DNA of 64,000 bases from Ascaris suum (lineage: Eukaryota > Nematoda > Chromadorea > Rhabditida > Ascarididae). The notes beneath the pieces were generated by a model, which was given only the letters and a program-made list of their open reading frames with translations, was not told the DNA's origin and did no database searches. Shown here piece by piece: positions 38,001 to 48,240 of the stretch (position 1 is the first letter of the stretch; the number at the start of each line of letters is the position of its first letter). The stretch is taken from NCBI GenBank assembly GCA_013433145.1, contig CM024190.1, forward strand, positions 6,486,120-6,550,119, in the 5' to 3' direction. The position numbers and the translations under genes are program-made.

Positions 38001-40680
38001 AAATGAATTTTTTTTAAATTCATGAATTTAATTCAATTTTTTTTTAAATTTAATTCAAGTACGAATTTTCGATCCACATTGAGTAGGTTTGGTTGGCTTC
38101 ATTTGAAATGAATTATTCTACATTCGTTCAATGTTTTTTTTTTTTGGAAATATATGACAATCGGAATAGCGGGCTGAAAAGCAATGTCGCATATTGTGTC
38201 ATTCTTCACAGGATGTTTTCTAATGTGCTTCGTTCGCGCTCGATTGGTCATAAATTTATCGAAGGAAATTTGATCTAACTGCCGCGCTTTAACGAGTTAA
38301 AAAAAAAAGTGGTCAATGGTGCTTTTAAACATTTTTTTGATCAATCTCGTGAAATTATAGTTGTTTTTTTTTTTCAACGTCCCTTGTGGTCATTTTTAGT
38401 GGTAGACATTGCAGCGTTTTATTTATGAAGGAGATACAATGTTACAATTAATATAAATCTCCTTTATTCATTTGAAAATTCTATACAAAGAGTGAGGAAG
38501 CATTGCAAACATTTCTCAACCTAAGAGAAAAGATTTAAAAAAAAAAAAAAAAAAAGCAGCAAGCCTAGATAGCCAATATGCAATTATCATGATCACAGCT
38601 AAACAGCATGAAGATAACTGCAAACGTGAATAAATACTCATGGGACTCATAAAAGGATTTGCAAATGTAATTTTCGCAATCGGATGCAACCCGCTTCGAG
38701 ATTGGTTTATGCCAAAGAAAGCACAAATGAAGCACGCGTTTTGCTCAAAATTGCATTTCATTTCCCACTGAAGTTTTACGATTGCCACAACACTGCAATA
38801 CGCTCTACGGCAGTCATTCTACTCTTCGAAGAACACAACAAAATAAGACCTCTCCTTCTATATCCTTATATTCGAGAAAAAAAAAAAAACTTCCTCTATA
38901 ATTTCAAAAACAATTGAGACAAAAAAAAATGAACTGCTTAGATTGGGGTTTTTCTTTGAATTTTTTTAAAGAATCGGATAGCTTCATGCAATATGTGAAA
39001 TAACTTTCGATTTTTTGATATTATTAAAGAAAATATAATTCATAAATTTTAAAGCTTCAAAATAATTGGAAATTATCCGTGTACAATTGTCGGATTTGCG
39101 ATATCTCTTTCAAAAATATAAACTAGCGAAGGAAGAATTTCAACGATATTTAGAGATATAAACTCGTGATTTATTAAGTGAGCAAAAATTGGCAACATAT
39201 CGGTCATTAACGATTGAAGCAGAAATACATATGCAATACAAAAAGAGCGAAATAAAAATTTGTGGATATATGGTGAACTAAAATTGCAAAAAAATTTGTC
39301 GAATCGCAAAGATTGATCCATATTGATTCAAATTTAGCAATTTTTCAATAATCCAAAGTTTCGTTTCTAGAGGCAAAGAGGGAAAGACAGAGAGAGAGAG
39401 AGAGAAAAAAAAGAGAGAGAGAGAGAAAATAAGAATGGATAAGTCGCTAAAAATCGCAATCTTTCATTGTCAAAGCTCGCAACTCACACTTTAAGGAATT
39501 AAAAATTTGCATAGGCGGGTTAAAAAAATTAAAACTTGTTGAGAGTTAATGCTTGAAAATTATTTAGTAATATTATGAATTCAGTATTGCATAGTACGGT
39601 AATCAGCAGCGTTTACTATCACATCTGTTTTTATTATTAGCACTGCCCGCCACTATTGACTTTTTAATATCAGGAGCGAGCATAACTATTATGCGATATT
39701 TTTTGCACCGTTATTATAAGTACTCAATACTGTCACAGCTACTGTTACTACACTACAATCATATTAGCACTAAAATTACCACTGCCATTTACCACTATTA
39801 CTATCATTATATTATTTACTTCGTCTTAATCTTTCCACTATTAGTTAACAATACTATCAGTGCTACTTACTGATAGTATCAGTATTGATTGTTATGGACA
39901 TAAGTGCTATTTACTATAATAATACGAACTTATTTCATATATAAGTCAATTGCATTCGCGCACTTTGAAATTCGAATGCAGTATCACCTCATAAGCCATA
40001 ACGCTGTCCGAAAGGACTAGGAAACCGTCGAGTTCGAAGGTTAGGAGACCTCCAAACTTCAGAGATTTTCGAACAAATTTGGTTCGACGACGAAAATTAG
40101 CGTTAATTAGCCTCTCTAGTAAATTGTCCTTGCAGTGAATCTTTTGCGAATAATAATGCGAAATGATGAATTTTTTCATTATGCGTCCAAACACAAGCGA
40201 TCCAATTACGAAGATTCGTCAAGCTCTCCCTACTACTATGTTATAGATCTATCGAGGCTGCTTTTCGGTCACGTTTATATTCGTGCAGACGTTTTACACG
40301 TGAGAGGGCGGGTAGCTCCAACCCGGAAATTTCGTCATTGGAGTTACGTTTTTGAAATTTCGAGAATGCGATCTTATCAATAGCTAAGATTATGTTGCAA
40401 GTTGCCAACATCTTTTATGATCGCACGCTAGTCAAAGAAGCAATTTTTGTGGTCACTGTGAGGACATAAAATGACATAAGCGAAAAGGTATGGGAAAAGA
40501 TTCGAAGTAAACAAAGTTAGCGTGTACCTTGTGGTAGTTGACAAGAGAGAAGAAGTGTTGTGCCATCGCCCAAATGCAAATCGAAAGCTGCAGAAGGCCA
40601 ATGTAGAAAGAGATCTGTGAATTGAGCCAACGATGGCCAAGTATCTTTGAACTTTCATCGCGAACGACGAGTAGTCTCAT
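28229..40680 (-). CDS. Spliced gene for a predicted 448-aa multi-spanning membrane protein with a long hydrophilic tail
   Basis: Preferred model: join of 40680-40528, 35884-35639, 30922-30850, 30432-30414, 29121-29094 and 29056-28229, all on the minus strand. Every junction keeps the frame and uses GT/AG sites. Hydrophobic segments lie at about residues 22-46, 63-86, 102-119, 134-155 and 166-188. They are followed by a basic turn (SARKLR) and about 250 residues of Ser/Thr/Pro/Arg-rich hydrophilic tail. The N-terminal half has the look of a tetraspan or LAPTM-like membrane protein, with short Trp- and Pro-rich loops. I do not recognise an exact family, and no catalytic motif is visible. The 275-codon open last exon is far longer than chance allows in DNA this AT-rich. 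The weakest parts are the two tiny exons, for which an 8-nt exon at 30106-30099 is an alternative, and the exact first exon. A YSPF motif near the C-terminus could be a sorting signal, but that is inference. Confidence 0.7.
29094..29121 (-). CDS. Candidate 28-nt exon 5 of the membrane-protein gene
   Basis: The acceptor is a run of 13 T followed by ATAG; the donor is TTCCT|GTGAGTG. It reads R-A-T-S-A-F-Q-I-F-P when entered from the 19-nt exon, leaves in phase 0 and joins the last exon across an intron of only 37 nt. The residues extend the hydrophobic stretch of the last exon (FQIFP then LYIYWHWYW). The main doubt is the very short intron. Confidence 0.45.
30099..30106 (-). other. Alternative 8-nt microexon
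   Basis: ATTCTATG is bracketed on the minus strand by a strong acceptor (GATATTTTCCAG) and a strong donor (GTAAGGAG). Entered from exon 3 in phase 1 it reads D-S-M and ends in phase 0, so it also connects exon 3 to the last exon. It competes with the 19-nt plus 28-nt route; both cannot be used in one frame-preserving transcript. Confidence 0.35.
30414..30432 (-). CDS. Candidate 19-nt exon 4 of the membrane-protein gene
   Basis: A long T-tract ending in CTCTAG precedes 19 nt that end in a strong donor (CACCG|GTGAGTC). In phase with exon 3 it reads V-R-A-T-K-H plus two bases of an Arg codon. Together with the 28-nt exon at 29121-29094 it restores the frame of the last exon exactly (19 + 28 = 47, phase 1 to phase 0). 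The small size makes it uncertain. Confidence 0.45.
30481..30669. repeat. G-rich tract and C-rich tract forming an imperfect inverted repeat
   Basis: A purine tract (30481-30515, AGAGGGGTAGGGGAGAGGGG and on) and a pyrimidine tract (30642-30669) share a perfectly complementary 10-bp core: GTGAGGGAGG at 30500-30509 against 30660-30669. A 14-bp palindrome GCGATCGCGATCGC (30547-30560) lies between them. All of it is in intron 3, next to exon 3 and the candidate 19-nt exon. Confidence 0.6.
30850..30922 (-). CDS. Exon 3 of the membrane-protein gene (fourth membrane segment)
   Basis: The exon is 73 nt, with acceptor CATTTGCAG and donor TTTACTG|GTGAGCG. It enters in phase 0 and leaves in phase 1. 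It codes QSAYGVGLLILSLAALPRVL and then PTFT, a clear membrane helix that follows directly from the LLIQ end of exon 2. It is too short to stand out as an ORF and was found by its splice signals and hydrophobicity. Confidence 0.72.
34179..34398 (+). CDS. Candidate first exon or small ORF on the opposite strand inside intron 2
   Basis: A strong acceptor (CTTGGTTTTCAG) is followed after one base by an ATG at 34180. The frame codes MTQQFIAFAMNRFGKLPE and then charged, helix-like sequence up to codon 72 (stop at 34396-34398). A donor at 34328 (GGCAGG|GTAAATTTTG) would end the exon after 49 codons in phase 1. Codon content looks protein-like, but I could not find a next exon in phase. The complementary strand also has a 115-codon open frame, which weakens the case. 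No family was recognised. Confidence 0.28.
34842..34891. repeat. 25-bp direct tandem duplication
   Basis: Two adjacent identical copies of a 25-bp unit starting TGAAATGTCT and ending TTTTTAA, inside intron 2. Perfect identity points to a recent duplication. Confidence 0.9.
35639..35884 (-). CDS. Exon 2 of the membrane-protein gene (two membrane segments)
   Basis: There are 82 codons in phase 0 at both ends. The acceptor reads GTATTTTACAG and the donor AATCCAG|GTAAATG. It codes residues 52-133: a hydrophobic segment around PVLLVGVDIIIFDIGLF, a loop with Cys and Gly (SCVAQHLDGGYGRFG), a second segment (WCFFHIAAFIICLPFAFV) and a Pro-rich linker SRPKPYSLWPLLIQ. Exact phase agreement with exons 1 and 3, and continuation of the hydrophobic pattern into exon 3, make this exon convincing. 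Confidence 0.8.
36907..37131 (+). CDS. Candidate ORF fragment, acidic, inside intron 1 (opposite strand)
   Basis: The frame holds 74 codons between a TAA and a TGA, without a convincing start codon. The sequence is charged and balanced, including EILEYVDNESKNLLIRKSDA and IRRICITLGAKIRE, and has fewer AT-rich codons than nearby chance ORFs. It could be an exon, a fragment of a decayed element or chance. No strong acceptor was found at its edge. Confidence 0.2.
   Translation, partial: KSCSKIRRPGHLDYGGNEEEMTERSSGQAYENKIIDVEILEYVDNESKNLLIRKSDALATIRRICITLGAKIRE
39389..39427. repeat. (GA)n tract interrupted by poly-A
   Basis: Two GA runs separated by an A8 interruption, inside intron 1 of the membrane-protein gene. 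Confidence 0.9.
40528..40680 (-). CDS. Exon 1 (coding part) of the membrane-protein gene
   Basis: There are 51 codons, from the ATG at 40680 to a donor reading CACAAG|GTACACG, ending in phase 0. It codes a short charged N-terminus (MRLLVVRDESSK) and a first hydrophobic segment (ISFYIGLLQLSICIWAMAQHFF). The ATG lies 17 nt after a good acceptor (TGTCTTTCAG at 40698-40707), as in leader trans-spliced nematode mRNAs. The frame is also open back to that acceptor, so a cis-spliced upstream exon cannot be excluded. The join to exon 2 is in phase. No family match was recognised. Confidence 0.6.
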
Positions 40681-40697
40681 CGAACGATGCGACAGTG

Positions 40698-40707
40698 CTG
40701 AAAGACA
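40698..40707 (-). promoter_or_regulatory. Probable trans-splice (or cis) acceptor before exon 1
   Basis: TGTCTTTCAG on the minus strand lies 17 nt before the chosen ATG. A short leader between acceptor and ATG is typical of nematode spliced-leader addition. No SL RNA gene was seen in the window. An upstream cis-spliced exon remains possible. Confidence 0.45.
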
Positions 40708-41065
40708 CTCATTCTGGGAGCGCATTTGTCCTCCGTGTCGCCTACTACTTAAACGACATATCCTTATTCACTTCACTCAGTCATATGAAATTCAGTGAGA
40801 GCTTTCTGTTAATCTTCTTTTATGCTAAAAAAGAGAGAAGCAATCGTTTATCGCAACGAGATACAGAATAAGTGCGTCGCAAACCAAATCACATAGGCGG
40901 AGAAGAAAATCAAGAACCTACCTCCTGCAATCGTTTATTATTTACAGGTGAAATATCACTATTTGTGAGCATAACAAATGATACTCATAATTCAAAAAAC
41001 TCTATAAGTTCACATAAATGTGTTAAGACGATGACCTCAAATCTGTGCTTTTGTATACTTGCATC

Positions 41066-41066
<1 letters not shown>

Positions 41067-41100
<34 letters not shown>
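41067..41100. repeat. (GT)17 microsatellite
   Basis: A perfect GT run of 34 bp. Short Cys-Val or Thr-His frames over it are artefacts. Confidence 0.95.
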
Positions 41101-41101
<1 letters not shown>

Positions 41102-41813
41102 AGTCTGCGCAATAGTTTCATCTTGAAAACCATGGAAGCTTGAGTTAAAATTGGGTGTAATATACACCACATGGCGATCTCCTTACACCTACCAACTTTC
41201 GCGTTTGCCATCAACTTCGAAAGGAGTTTCAAACGTTTGAATGAGCCAAAAATCTGTATGCATTTTATATCAATCTGATCGTAGAAAAACAAATCTGTTG
41301 CGCAAAATCTCTACGGACACTCGGATCAGTTGAAATACAAATGCATCAATAAGTATATTTCAATTATTATTGCTAACTGCGAAAACTATTAGTCAACTAA
41401 GCGCAAAATGCAGAAGCATATATCCATACGATCTCCCTTGGTGCGCCTTTCCGCTCTTTCAAATTAACAAAAACACAATACAATGATTCCAATAAAATAT
41501 CCACAACATTTTATTATGGAGAAAAAAAAGAAAAGAATTCATAAATGCAGTACTGTTGTGATATTATCGCATTTCCATTAGATACGCTTCACTATTATAG
41601 CCAGCATCTTGTAGAGATGTAGATAGCGATAGAATTTATTACTTCTTTGCAAAGTCTAAGAAGTATGCTGATACGAATGTGGAAAAAAAAGTGCAATTGA
41701 CTTAGAAGATAAATGAACAATAACTGATGTTTAAAATATTTTGATGATTTGCATCATATATAATAAATGAAATAATAAAACAGTGGGTGACTCTTCCTTT
41801 CTCCTCCCTCCCT

Positions 41814-41831
41814 CCCCCCCCCCCCCCCCCC
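41814..41831. repeat. C18 homopolymer after a CCTCC-rich tract
   Basis: An 18-base C run, the longest in the window, preceded by CTCCTCCCTCCCTC. Other C-runs occur at 3457-3467, 9220-9229, 13210-13219 and 23253-23264. Confidence 0.95.
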
Positions 41832-44800
41832 AATTACATCTGCGGACAAATTTCTATGAAACCAAACACACAAGACGCGTAATACTAAGTTAAATAGGAT
41901 GCACAATCATTAACGGCTTCTAGATTTCTGCTCTCTATTTTGTTCACCGATGAACGAATGAAGGCGTGTAGTTGATGGCTTATGTAAGATGAAGTTGTTC
42001 TCATTATTCACAACTTCCAAAGTACTACGCCCAAAATCTTCATTTGTATGCGACTATCGTTGAAATCCGAGAGAAACGACCGAAATAAGCAGTTAGCAGA
42101 ATTTATTGCTTCCGCTTTCATAGCAAACCACCGCTGCGAGAAAGCAACCAATTAAAATCATTGAGAAAAAAATAATAGCTATCTAAAATACGCCAGAAAA
42201 AAAAAATCGAAACTCTCTCGATATCAAGAACATGTCACCTACAAGAGAAAAAATTGACCATTAGAGATTTCTTTTCAACCGCAAAACACATATAGAGAAA
42301 GAACCCTCTTCATTGCTACCGACATTAGCATAAAGCAAAAACATCCCCAATAGAGTATTTATGTTTAAACGCTTACTTCGCTGTCATGCTAACAAGTTTT
42401 GCGTATTTCATTGGAGCATATACCTGGTCGCCTGCTTGTTTAGTTGTCAAATCAATCCGAGATAAATAATAAATAACATTTGAATGTAAAGTTTGTGCAC
42501 CGCTGTGAATTTGCCAATGAATTGAAGCCCTCTGTATAAATTATTCTGCGAAATTAACTACAATCTCCTGTGTTAGTCGCTCTTTTTTTTTCAGCATTAG
42601 AACTTATGAAGATAATCACACATATGTGGAAATCCAAAACTTCATTAACACTCTTCATCCCAACGAGACTTTCATATATTTTTTGCTTATCACTTCAGTT
42701 TATCAATTTTATAGAATCGATGAGTCGTGAAGCATTTGACGAATGAAGAGGCAAGCTCGATCTCTCGTTCCTACTCGGTATTAGCCGACTTCATTAAAGA
42801 GCTCTCAAGAGCACAAAAAAAAAACTGTAAAATATTTTATGTGCATTGACGGCTACAAATCACTTATAAAGCATCAAAGAGTACTCAATCGACGACATTT
42901 CGCTATTCAACGATCGAATGTCATTACACTGTCGAATAATGCAAAACGAAATGCAAATAATTAATGCTGCCATTTCCTATTGCTTCATTACGAGAGTGTG
43001 GTGCATATAGTGGGACGTCAAAACAGTCAGACAACGATCGCTCACGAGGCCTTAGAATATCAATGATTAAATATTATGATCAACATCAACTTCAAGCAGC
43101 TTGCCTTCTAGGGTCCCTCAGAACCGACTGCTAATACAAGTGGTTCGGATGAGAGAACGATAGAGAAGAATAGAGAGTGAGGAAAAGGTGGGAAGGAGGT
43201 AGACGATTTTAACTGTTGACAATTATTTACTCATTATTATAAGTTACAAGGACAGACGGAAGAAACGCAAGCAGAATTTTTGCATTAAGTCGGCAGCAAC
43301 GACAATGGGAGTACTCTTGATCGTTATTGCAGACTTGTTTTCATTATTTGGATAAGATGGAGCAATTAGGCCGAAAGAGAAGCAAGCCAACGATTATACC
43401 CCAGAACTGATCGCAGAACACTCGCAGAAGAGTAAGTCCTAATTTCAAGCCATGAGACTCAATCCGCGAATCGAGATGTCGCCCCATGCAGTTATAGACA
43501 TGCCCAATTACTAAAGTAAATGGTAGAAGGAAAGTGCTGGAAGCACCTCCATCAAATTTTACAAGGACGTCGCCTAGAGCACAGCAATTCCACGAAGAGA
43601 AATCCGACTTAAATCACCTAAGAACAAAAGACTTCTTCTTTTAAAGAAATTCTAATTTATTCTTCAATTAGAAGTAAGCACTTATTGAGAAATACGAGTA
43701 AAAATGTTCAACCAATATGCTCTATAGTTCGTAGAACGTCAAAAAAAAAACTGAAATTTACCTTTGAAGAAAACCTGATACAATATTCGGCAAATTTGCA
43801 CAAAACTATTGAACAATGCGGAATTGAATCAGTTTAACAAATTCAGCACATTGACCGGTTCGGAATTTGAATGTAACAAAGGTGATATGCGTTAAACTTT
43901 TTAGACCTGTTGCTCTCAGCACGTACACCTATTTTTCTTAGCTGCTGCAAAAGTCAACCGATATTAAACGTTAATAAACATCGATACTAATGCAAGATGT
44001 GAAGTGCACTAGCAAAAGTGCTATTCATGTTCGGCAGTTCAGCAATCATGCTACGACGACAACAGCAACATCGAAAAAGCCTAGTTCAAATGGTGTGAGG
44101 TTCACGTTGGGCAAATGGCTCGAAATACGGTGATCACAAAAGGCCCCGAGAGGACAAACACTGAAACGTGCATACCACTATGGTCATACGACAGAGGCCG
44201 AGTAGTTTGCCGGTATGGGATAGACGAAGAATGAATGTGCAACAAGTGAACATCACTATGGCGCATACACTCACAAACGACAACATCAGTCGATGTGCGC
44301 ATCAGATGAATGCGATCAGTCAACACAAATAGAGCATCAAGTGGCTACCGATTAAGAGCCGCGAAAAGCAGCTCCTACCCAACAATACAACGTCGAGCAT
44401 CCGAGCATCTCAGCATTGAAAACAAATTTTTTTTTTTTTTTTTGCGAAACTCATTAGCAAGCCAATATGAAATATGCATACTCTTTAGGTAATATCCATC
44501 GTGGATCAGATGTGATAACTTGTATAGTTTTCTGTGGCACTCATTCACACCACTCAACAAGTGTCCACAATAAGCGACATATATGTCCACATAATCAACT
44601 CAAGTGAGAGTGACTGCTGCCGAGAATTATATGCTAATTTCTCGTTTACAATAGAAAGTATGAAAGAGATTACCATAAATGTCAACCTTCCATTACTTAT
44701 ACAAAAGATTAAACTATGCCAACGATATAGAAACTCGATTCATTGTTCCTCCTCGCTCTCTAAAAACTTCCTTTCGAAATAATAACCTCAGATGACCTAG

Positions 44801-45740
44801 CAGGATCAAATTGCATTACCAAAGGATCTAGCTGGACATATTTTATAAAGCGTTCATCAGGATAGTTCACCACGCTTGCATCGTTTATTTCTAGAGAGAC
44901 AGAAAAAAACTGCTGAAGTTCAAAACTTTCGAAAATATGAATGACCCATTTTTTTGACTCGCAACCTTTTGCATTTGTAGGATGGTGCGAACTCCTATTT
45001 GAGGGCATATCATATCATCGGATTTCTTAAGCAGAGAAGCTAAATAAGTGAAAAAGTAAGCGAAAATTGCATACCACAACAACATGGATATTCAAAGGGG
45101 CTTTTAGGAGTTTAAATCACGTCGAACGACAACGCTGCTGCGCCACATCAATCGTCAAGATTTCGTTCGAATGTTTCTTCAATAGAATTGCTTCTGCGAG
45201 TATAAGCTATCAATTCCCTGTGCATTGTTGACCTTATTTATTGATTTCTCACTGACCAAACTGCTCAGATCGCTAAAGCATCGTTTATGTGTTTTTTGCA
45301 GCTTCAATTTCCAAAAGAAAAAAAAAACAAAAAACAAAAAAAACAAAAAAAAAAAAGAATTATTTTTCAATAGCAAAAATCTTGGCACGAGAAAAGCAGC
45401 AGAATTATGGTTCACTTCTCGAATGACCGCTTTCATGGACCATTTTGTGAGTTGAAGGATCGCGTTGTATGACAAGCGGAGAAAGAAAATACTTTTCACT
45501 CATCTCGATTCTTCTGCGATCATCCATATCCTAACGACATATCAGTTTTGAATAACGTCCAAACAATGCCACGGTAGAGGGCTTATAATGGAATGCGCAT
45601 AAACCATTTTGAAGGAGAAAGGATGAGCTCTTAGATCGCAGCACCTCTGAGGAAGGATAAGTGGATACTTCTGCATTTTGGAAAATAATTTTTGGAATCA
45701 TCAACTCCCAAAACATATGCCTGCAGCAATTTTGTCTATA

Positions 45741-45940
45741 GGGGGTGGGGCGAAGCTCCTCCTTCCTTCTTATGTGTAATACAAAAGGGGGGTTGGGGGA
45801 GCAGAGCCTATCCTTCGCTTTTGTGTGTGTTATAGAGCGGGAGTGAAGCCTCTTCTTTCTTCTGAATTTTTATAGAGAGGGGCGAAGTCCCCACCCCCTC
45901 CCTGCTGTGCGTCAGAGCCTAGAGGTAGTTGTATAGAGGT
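45741..45940. repeat. Degenerate tandem repeat with GGGGCGAAGYYCC cores
   Basis: Four diverged units start near 45741, 45785, 45831 and 45871 (steps of 44, 46 and 40 bp). Each begins with a G-run after TATAG or AAAA, then GAAG or CAGAG, then a pyrimidine stretch. The fourth unit contains GGGGCGAAGTCCCC, which can form a small hairpin. The stretch differs sharply in composition from the AT-rich flanks. Confidence 0.65.
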
Positions 45941-46771
45941 ATGACAAAAACTGCGCGTGAACCAGAGCAGGAGGTCAAGAGGGCGGCAGCCACTGCGGGG
46001 GGTACAGCTAGACAAGCCCCTTGACCTTAGCATTAGCGCTGAAATGAAATCCAGACAGGCTATAGAGGTTCACATCCTCACTTCTACCTTCATTCCTCTT
46101 CGTTCCATATCCTCCCTTCTTTTGATAAGTTTTAAGAGTTCTTTTTGTCTGTTCTTATGTGCGTGGTATTTGTTCTCTTGAGTACACACTTTCAGAGATG
46201 CTTTTTTATATGTGGGGGAACATGAGAGTGTATGTGGGGAGGGCAATGTGATGAGCATAGATTGTTTTATGAGAGGGTGAAAAAAGGGTGTGAACTCTGT
46301 GAGGAGTGGAATTTCGATTTGGAGAATTTGATTTTCTAGAATTTGCGGGTCTCTGTGTGACTCTTGTACAAGTACATAGACCACAACTGGTGGGTTCTGT
46401 CTAGCTGTGTGTCAGAGCAGATGCAACTCATCGATCAAGGGAAATCTCTAAATGTTGGTGGTCTTCGTTCTTTGCTGGTATGCTTCGCTATAATAAATTC
46501 TCTTTTGGCGTTAGAATGCTTATGTGGTGAGGTGATATTACGTATTGGGTGCACCACGTAACGTGGTATGTGAAGCAAATATATGCCATCAAAGATTCCG
46601 ATTTTTCGCTGCTTATAGTATCTTATGCGATATTGGTATCAAATGTGAAGGTTCTTCGAGCTGATTACGGTTCACTGAGTTGCATGTGTCCACGTGAGTG
46701 TGTACAGAGTTGGAGAGATATGAACATGCGCAATTAGATATATACTTGATCGCAAAAAGTGGAGTCCGACA

Positions 46772-46845
46772 GGTCAAGAAGGCTCACTTGTTAAGGCGTT
46801 AGTCTTGGCATCTGAGAGGTTTGAAGTTCGACTTCGCTCGGTCTT
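46772..46845 (+). repeat. tRNA-like module 1, probable SINE relic
   Basis: GGCTCACTTGTTAAGGCG resembles a tRNA D-arm (A-box region). About 40 bp later AGTTCGACTTC resembles a T-loop (B-box). An anticodon-arm-like stem lies between them. Arms are imperfect, so this is not a working tRNA gene. Confidence 0.4.
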
Positions 46846-47069
46846 TCTTCCGCTTCCTTGACGGCTTTTCTTCTCATATTTAAATTCAAACTTCTAGAGA
46901 GTACAAAAAACCTTTCTAGCTGTTGTTATTTAGAGCGCATGCGTCTGTGTGTATATGAGAGATATCTCGACTGTATGAGAGATAGTTCACGTATCGATAT
47001 ATCTCGACTTTGAAGCAACCTTTTGAGTTGGAACTTGTTTTATAGTATTCAGCATCCAATGTTCTATCG

Positions 47070-47375
47070 CCCTATGTGAAAAGAGGTGCAACTTTTCGAG
47101 GAATAAAAATTTCGATCCTTCGGGCCCAGTTCTTGTGAAATCTTGATTTTCGCGATTTTGGCGGATCCGGCGCTCCGTTCCTAATGAAACTTCGTGTCTC
47201 CTTTTGTGATATATTGAGAGAGCTTGTCGAAACTATCCAAGGATATTTCTCCCATCCATCGTCGTCTTCCAGGAGCCGAGATATGATACCCCAAAAATCG
47301 CGATTTTTCAAACCCGACGGGTTGCACGAAGATTTTTGAAGAAATTTTTTTCTTTCCCGTCTTTTCAATTTTGAT
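47070..47375. repeat. Probable dispersed-repeat segment with palindromes
   Basis: A stretch with several CGCGATTTT motifs, a 16-bp perfect palindrome at 47293-47308 (AAAAATCGCGATTTTT) and GC-rich words such as GGCGGATCCGGCGC. The minus-strand 98-codon open frame across it looks like a by-product of the repeat. It is called a dispersed repeat by style only. Confidence 0.35.
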
Positions 47376-47530
47376 ATTAAATGAGAGAGCTCAATGAGCT
47401 GATCATTGTGCGGTCATTTGTAAGTGTGTACGTTGAGAAAATGGGGATTAAAAGGGGACTAAAATAGCGTTTTTTTCCGTTATTTCATTAAACTTGAAAG
47501 CAGTAAAAATTTCAAAGTTTGAGGAGCATA

Positions 47531-47595
47531 GAAACCTCAATGGTTAAGGATTTTAGCTTAGCCTCTAAGCCGACGAGATCTTCGCTGCCGGGCTG
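47531..47595 (+). repeat. tRNA-like module 2, probable SINE relic
   Basis: ACCTCAATGGTTAAGG resembles a D-arm, followed by GAGATCTTCGCTGCC in B-box position. It is weaker than module 3 but shares the TGGTTAAGG core with it. Confidence 0.33.
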
Positions 47596-47720
47596 TCATT
47601 TCTTCCTTTTTCAATTTTCATCAGCAGTTTGCATTTGGGTTACTCTAACACAACCGGTTGTATTGGCAATTATATTCTCAAAATGTAACCTTATAATAAG
47701 TGAAAAAATGGGATTGACAA

Positions 47721-47790
47721 GGCGCTTATAGCTAAGTGGTTAAGGTGTTTGTCCTTTCCTTTGCCCGGTAGTGGTTCGGTAGCTGTCGAA
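47721..47790 (+). repeat. tRNA-like module 3, probable SINE relic
   Basis: TAGCTAAGTGG at 47729-47739 is a perfect A-box match, followed by TTAAGG. GGTTCGGTAGC at 47773-47783 is a degenerate B-box. The acceptor stem does not close, so a tRNA-derived SINE or dead tRNA is more likely than a gene. Confidence 0.42.
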
Positions 47791-48240
47791 GGCGTGGGCT
47801 ATTGATTTACACAACGTACATTACCAGTGTGTTGTGATGTTGTTGTATGTAGTAGTTGCGTATATTGGTTGCATGATATAAAATTAGCAGTGCATGATAT
47901 AGGCTTGTCTAATGAATCAGTGAAGTCCTCGTACTTACATAAATTTATTCCTTTGTTTTTTTCTCCTATATAGTCTTCCCGAACTGAATGGGGATCAAAG
48001 CAGGGGGTCAAGGGATTGTGGCCCCCATTGTGGGAGCCACAGGAAGGCGAACCCATCCTGTACTCCCCGTTATCCATTTTGAAGACAGCATGTAAAAAGA
48101 CTGTCATCCATTACTTCGCCAGCTGTCTATCCGATGCGCCGAAGGCGCGAGACTGTTATCCATCACTTCTTCCTCCAGATGGTTTGATTTCAATAAGGTT
48201 TTTTTCTAATCTACTGGGCATGTTTCGCAGTTTTGAATAA

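Larger units (their letters stand above)
35885..40527 (-). other. Intron 1 of the membrane-protein gene (4,643 bp)
   Basis: Runs from the donor after exon 1 to the acceptor of exon 2. It holds a (GA)n tract, a small inverted repeat near 39850-39880, A/T-rich runs at 37.99-38.06 kb and an acidic ORF on the opposite strand (36907-37131). I found no further exon needed to keep the frame. Confidence 0.6.
40708..45740. other. Region upstream of the membrane-protein gene, no supported exon
   Basis: Contains the (GT)17 run and the C18 run. Promoter elements could not be recognised. Short open frames at 44.1-45.5 kb are not supported by splice sites. Confidence 0.45.

Noticed and set aside
47072..47368. 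98-codon minus-strand ORF
   Set aside because: It coincides with the palindrome-bearing repeat segment, so the open frame is better explained by the repeat than by a gene.
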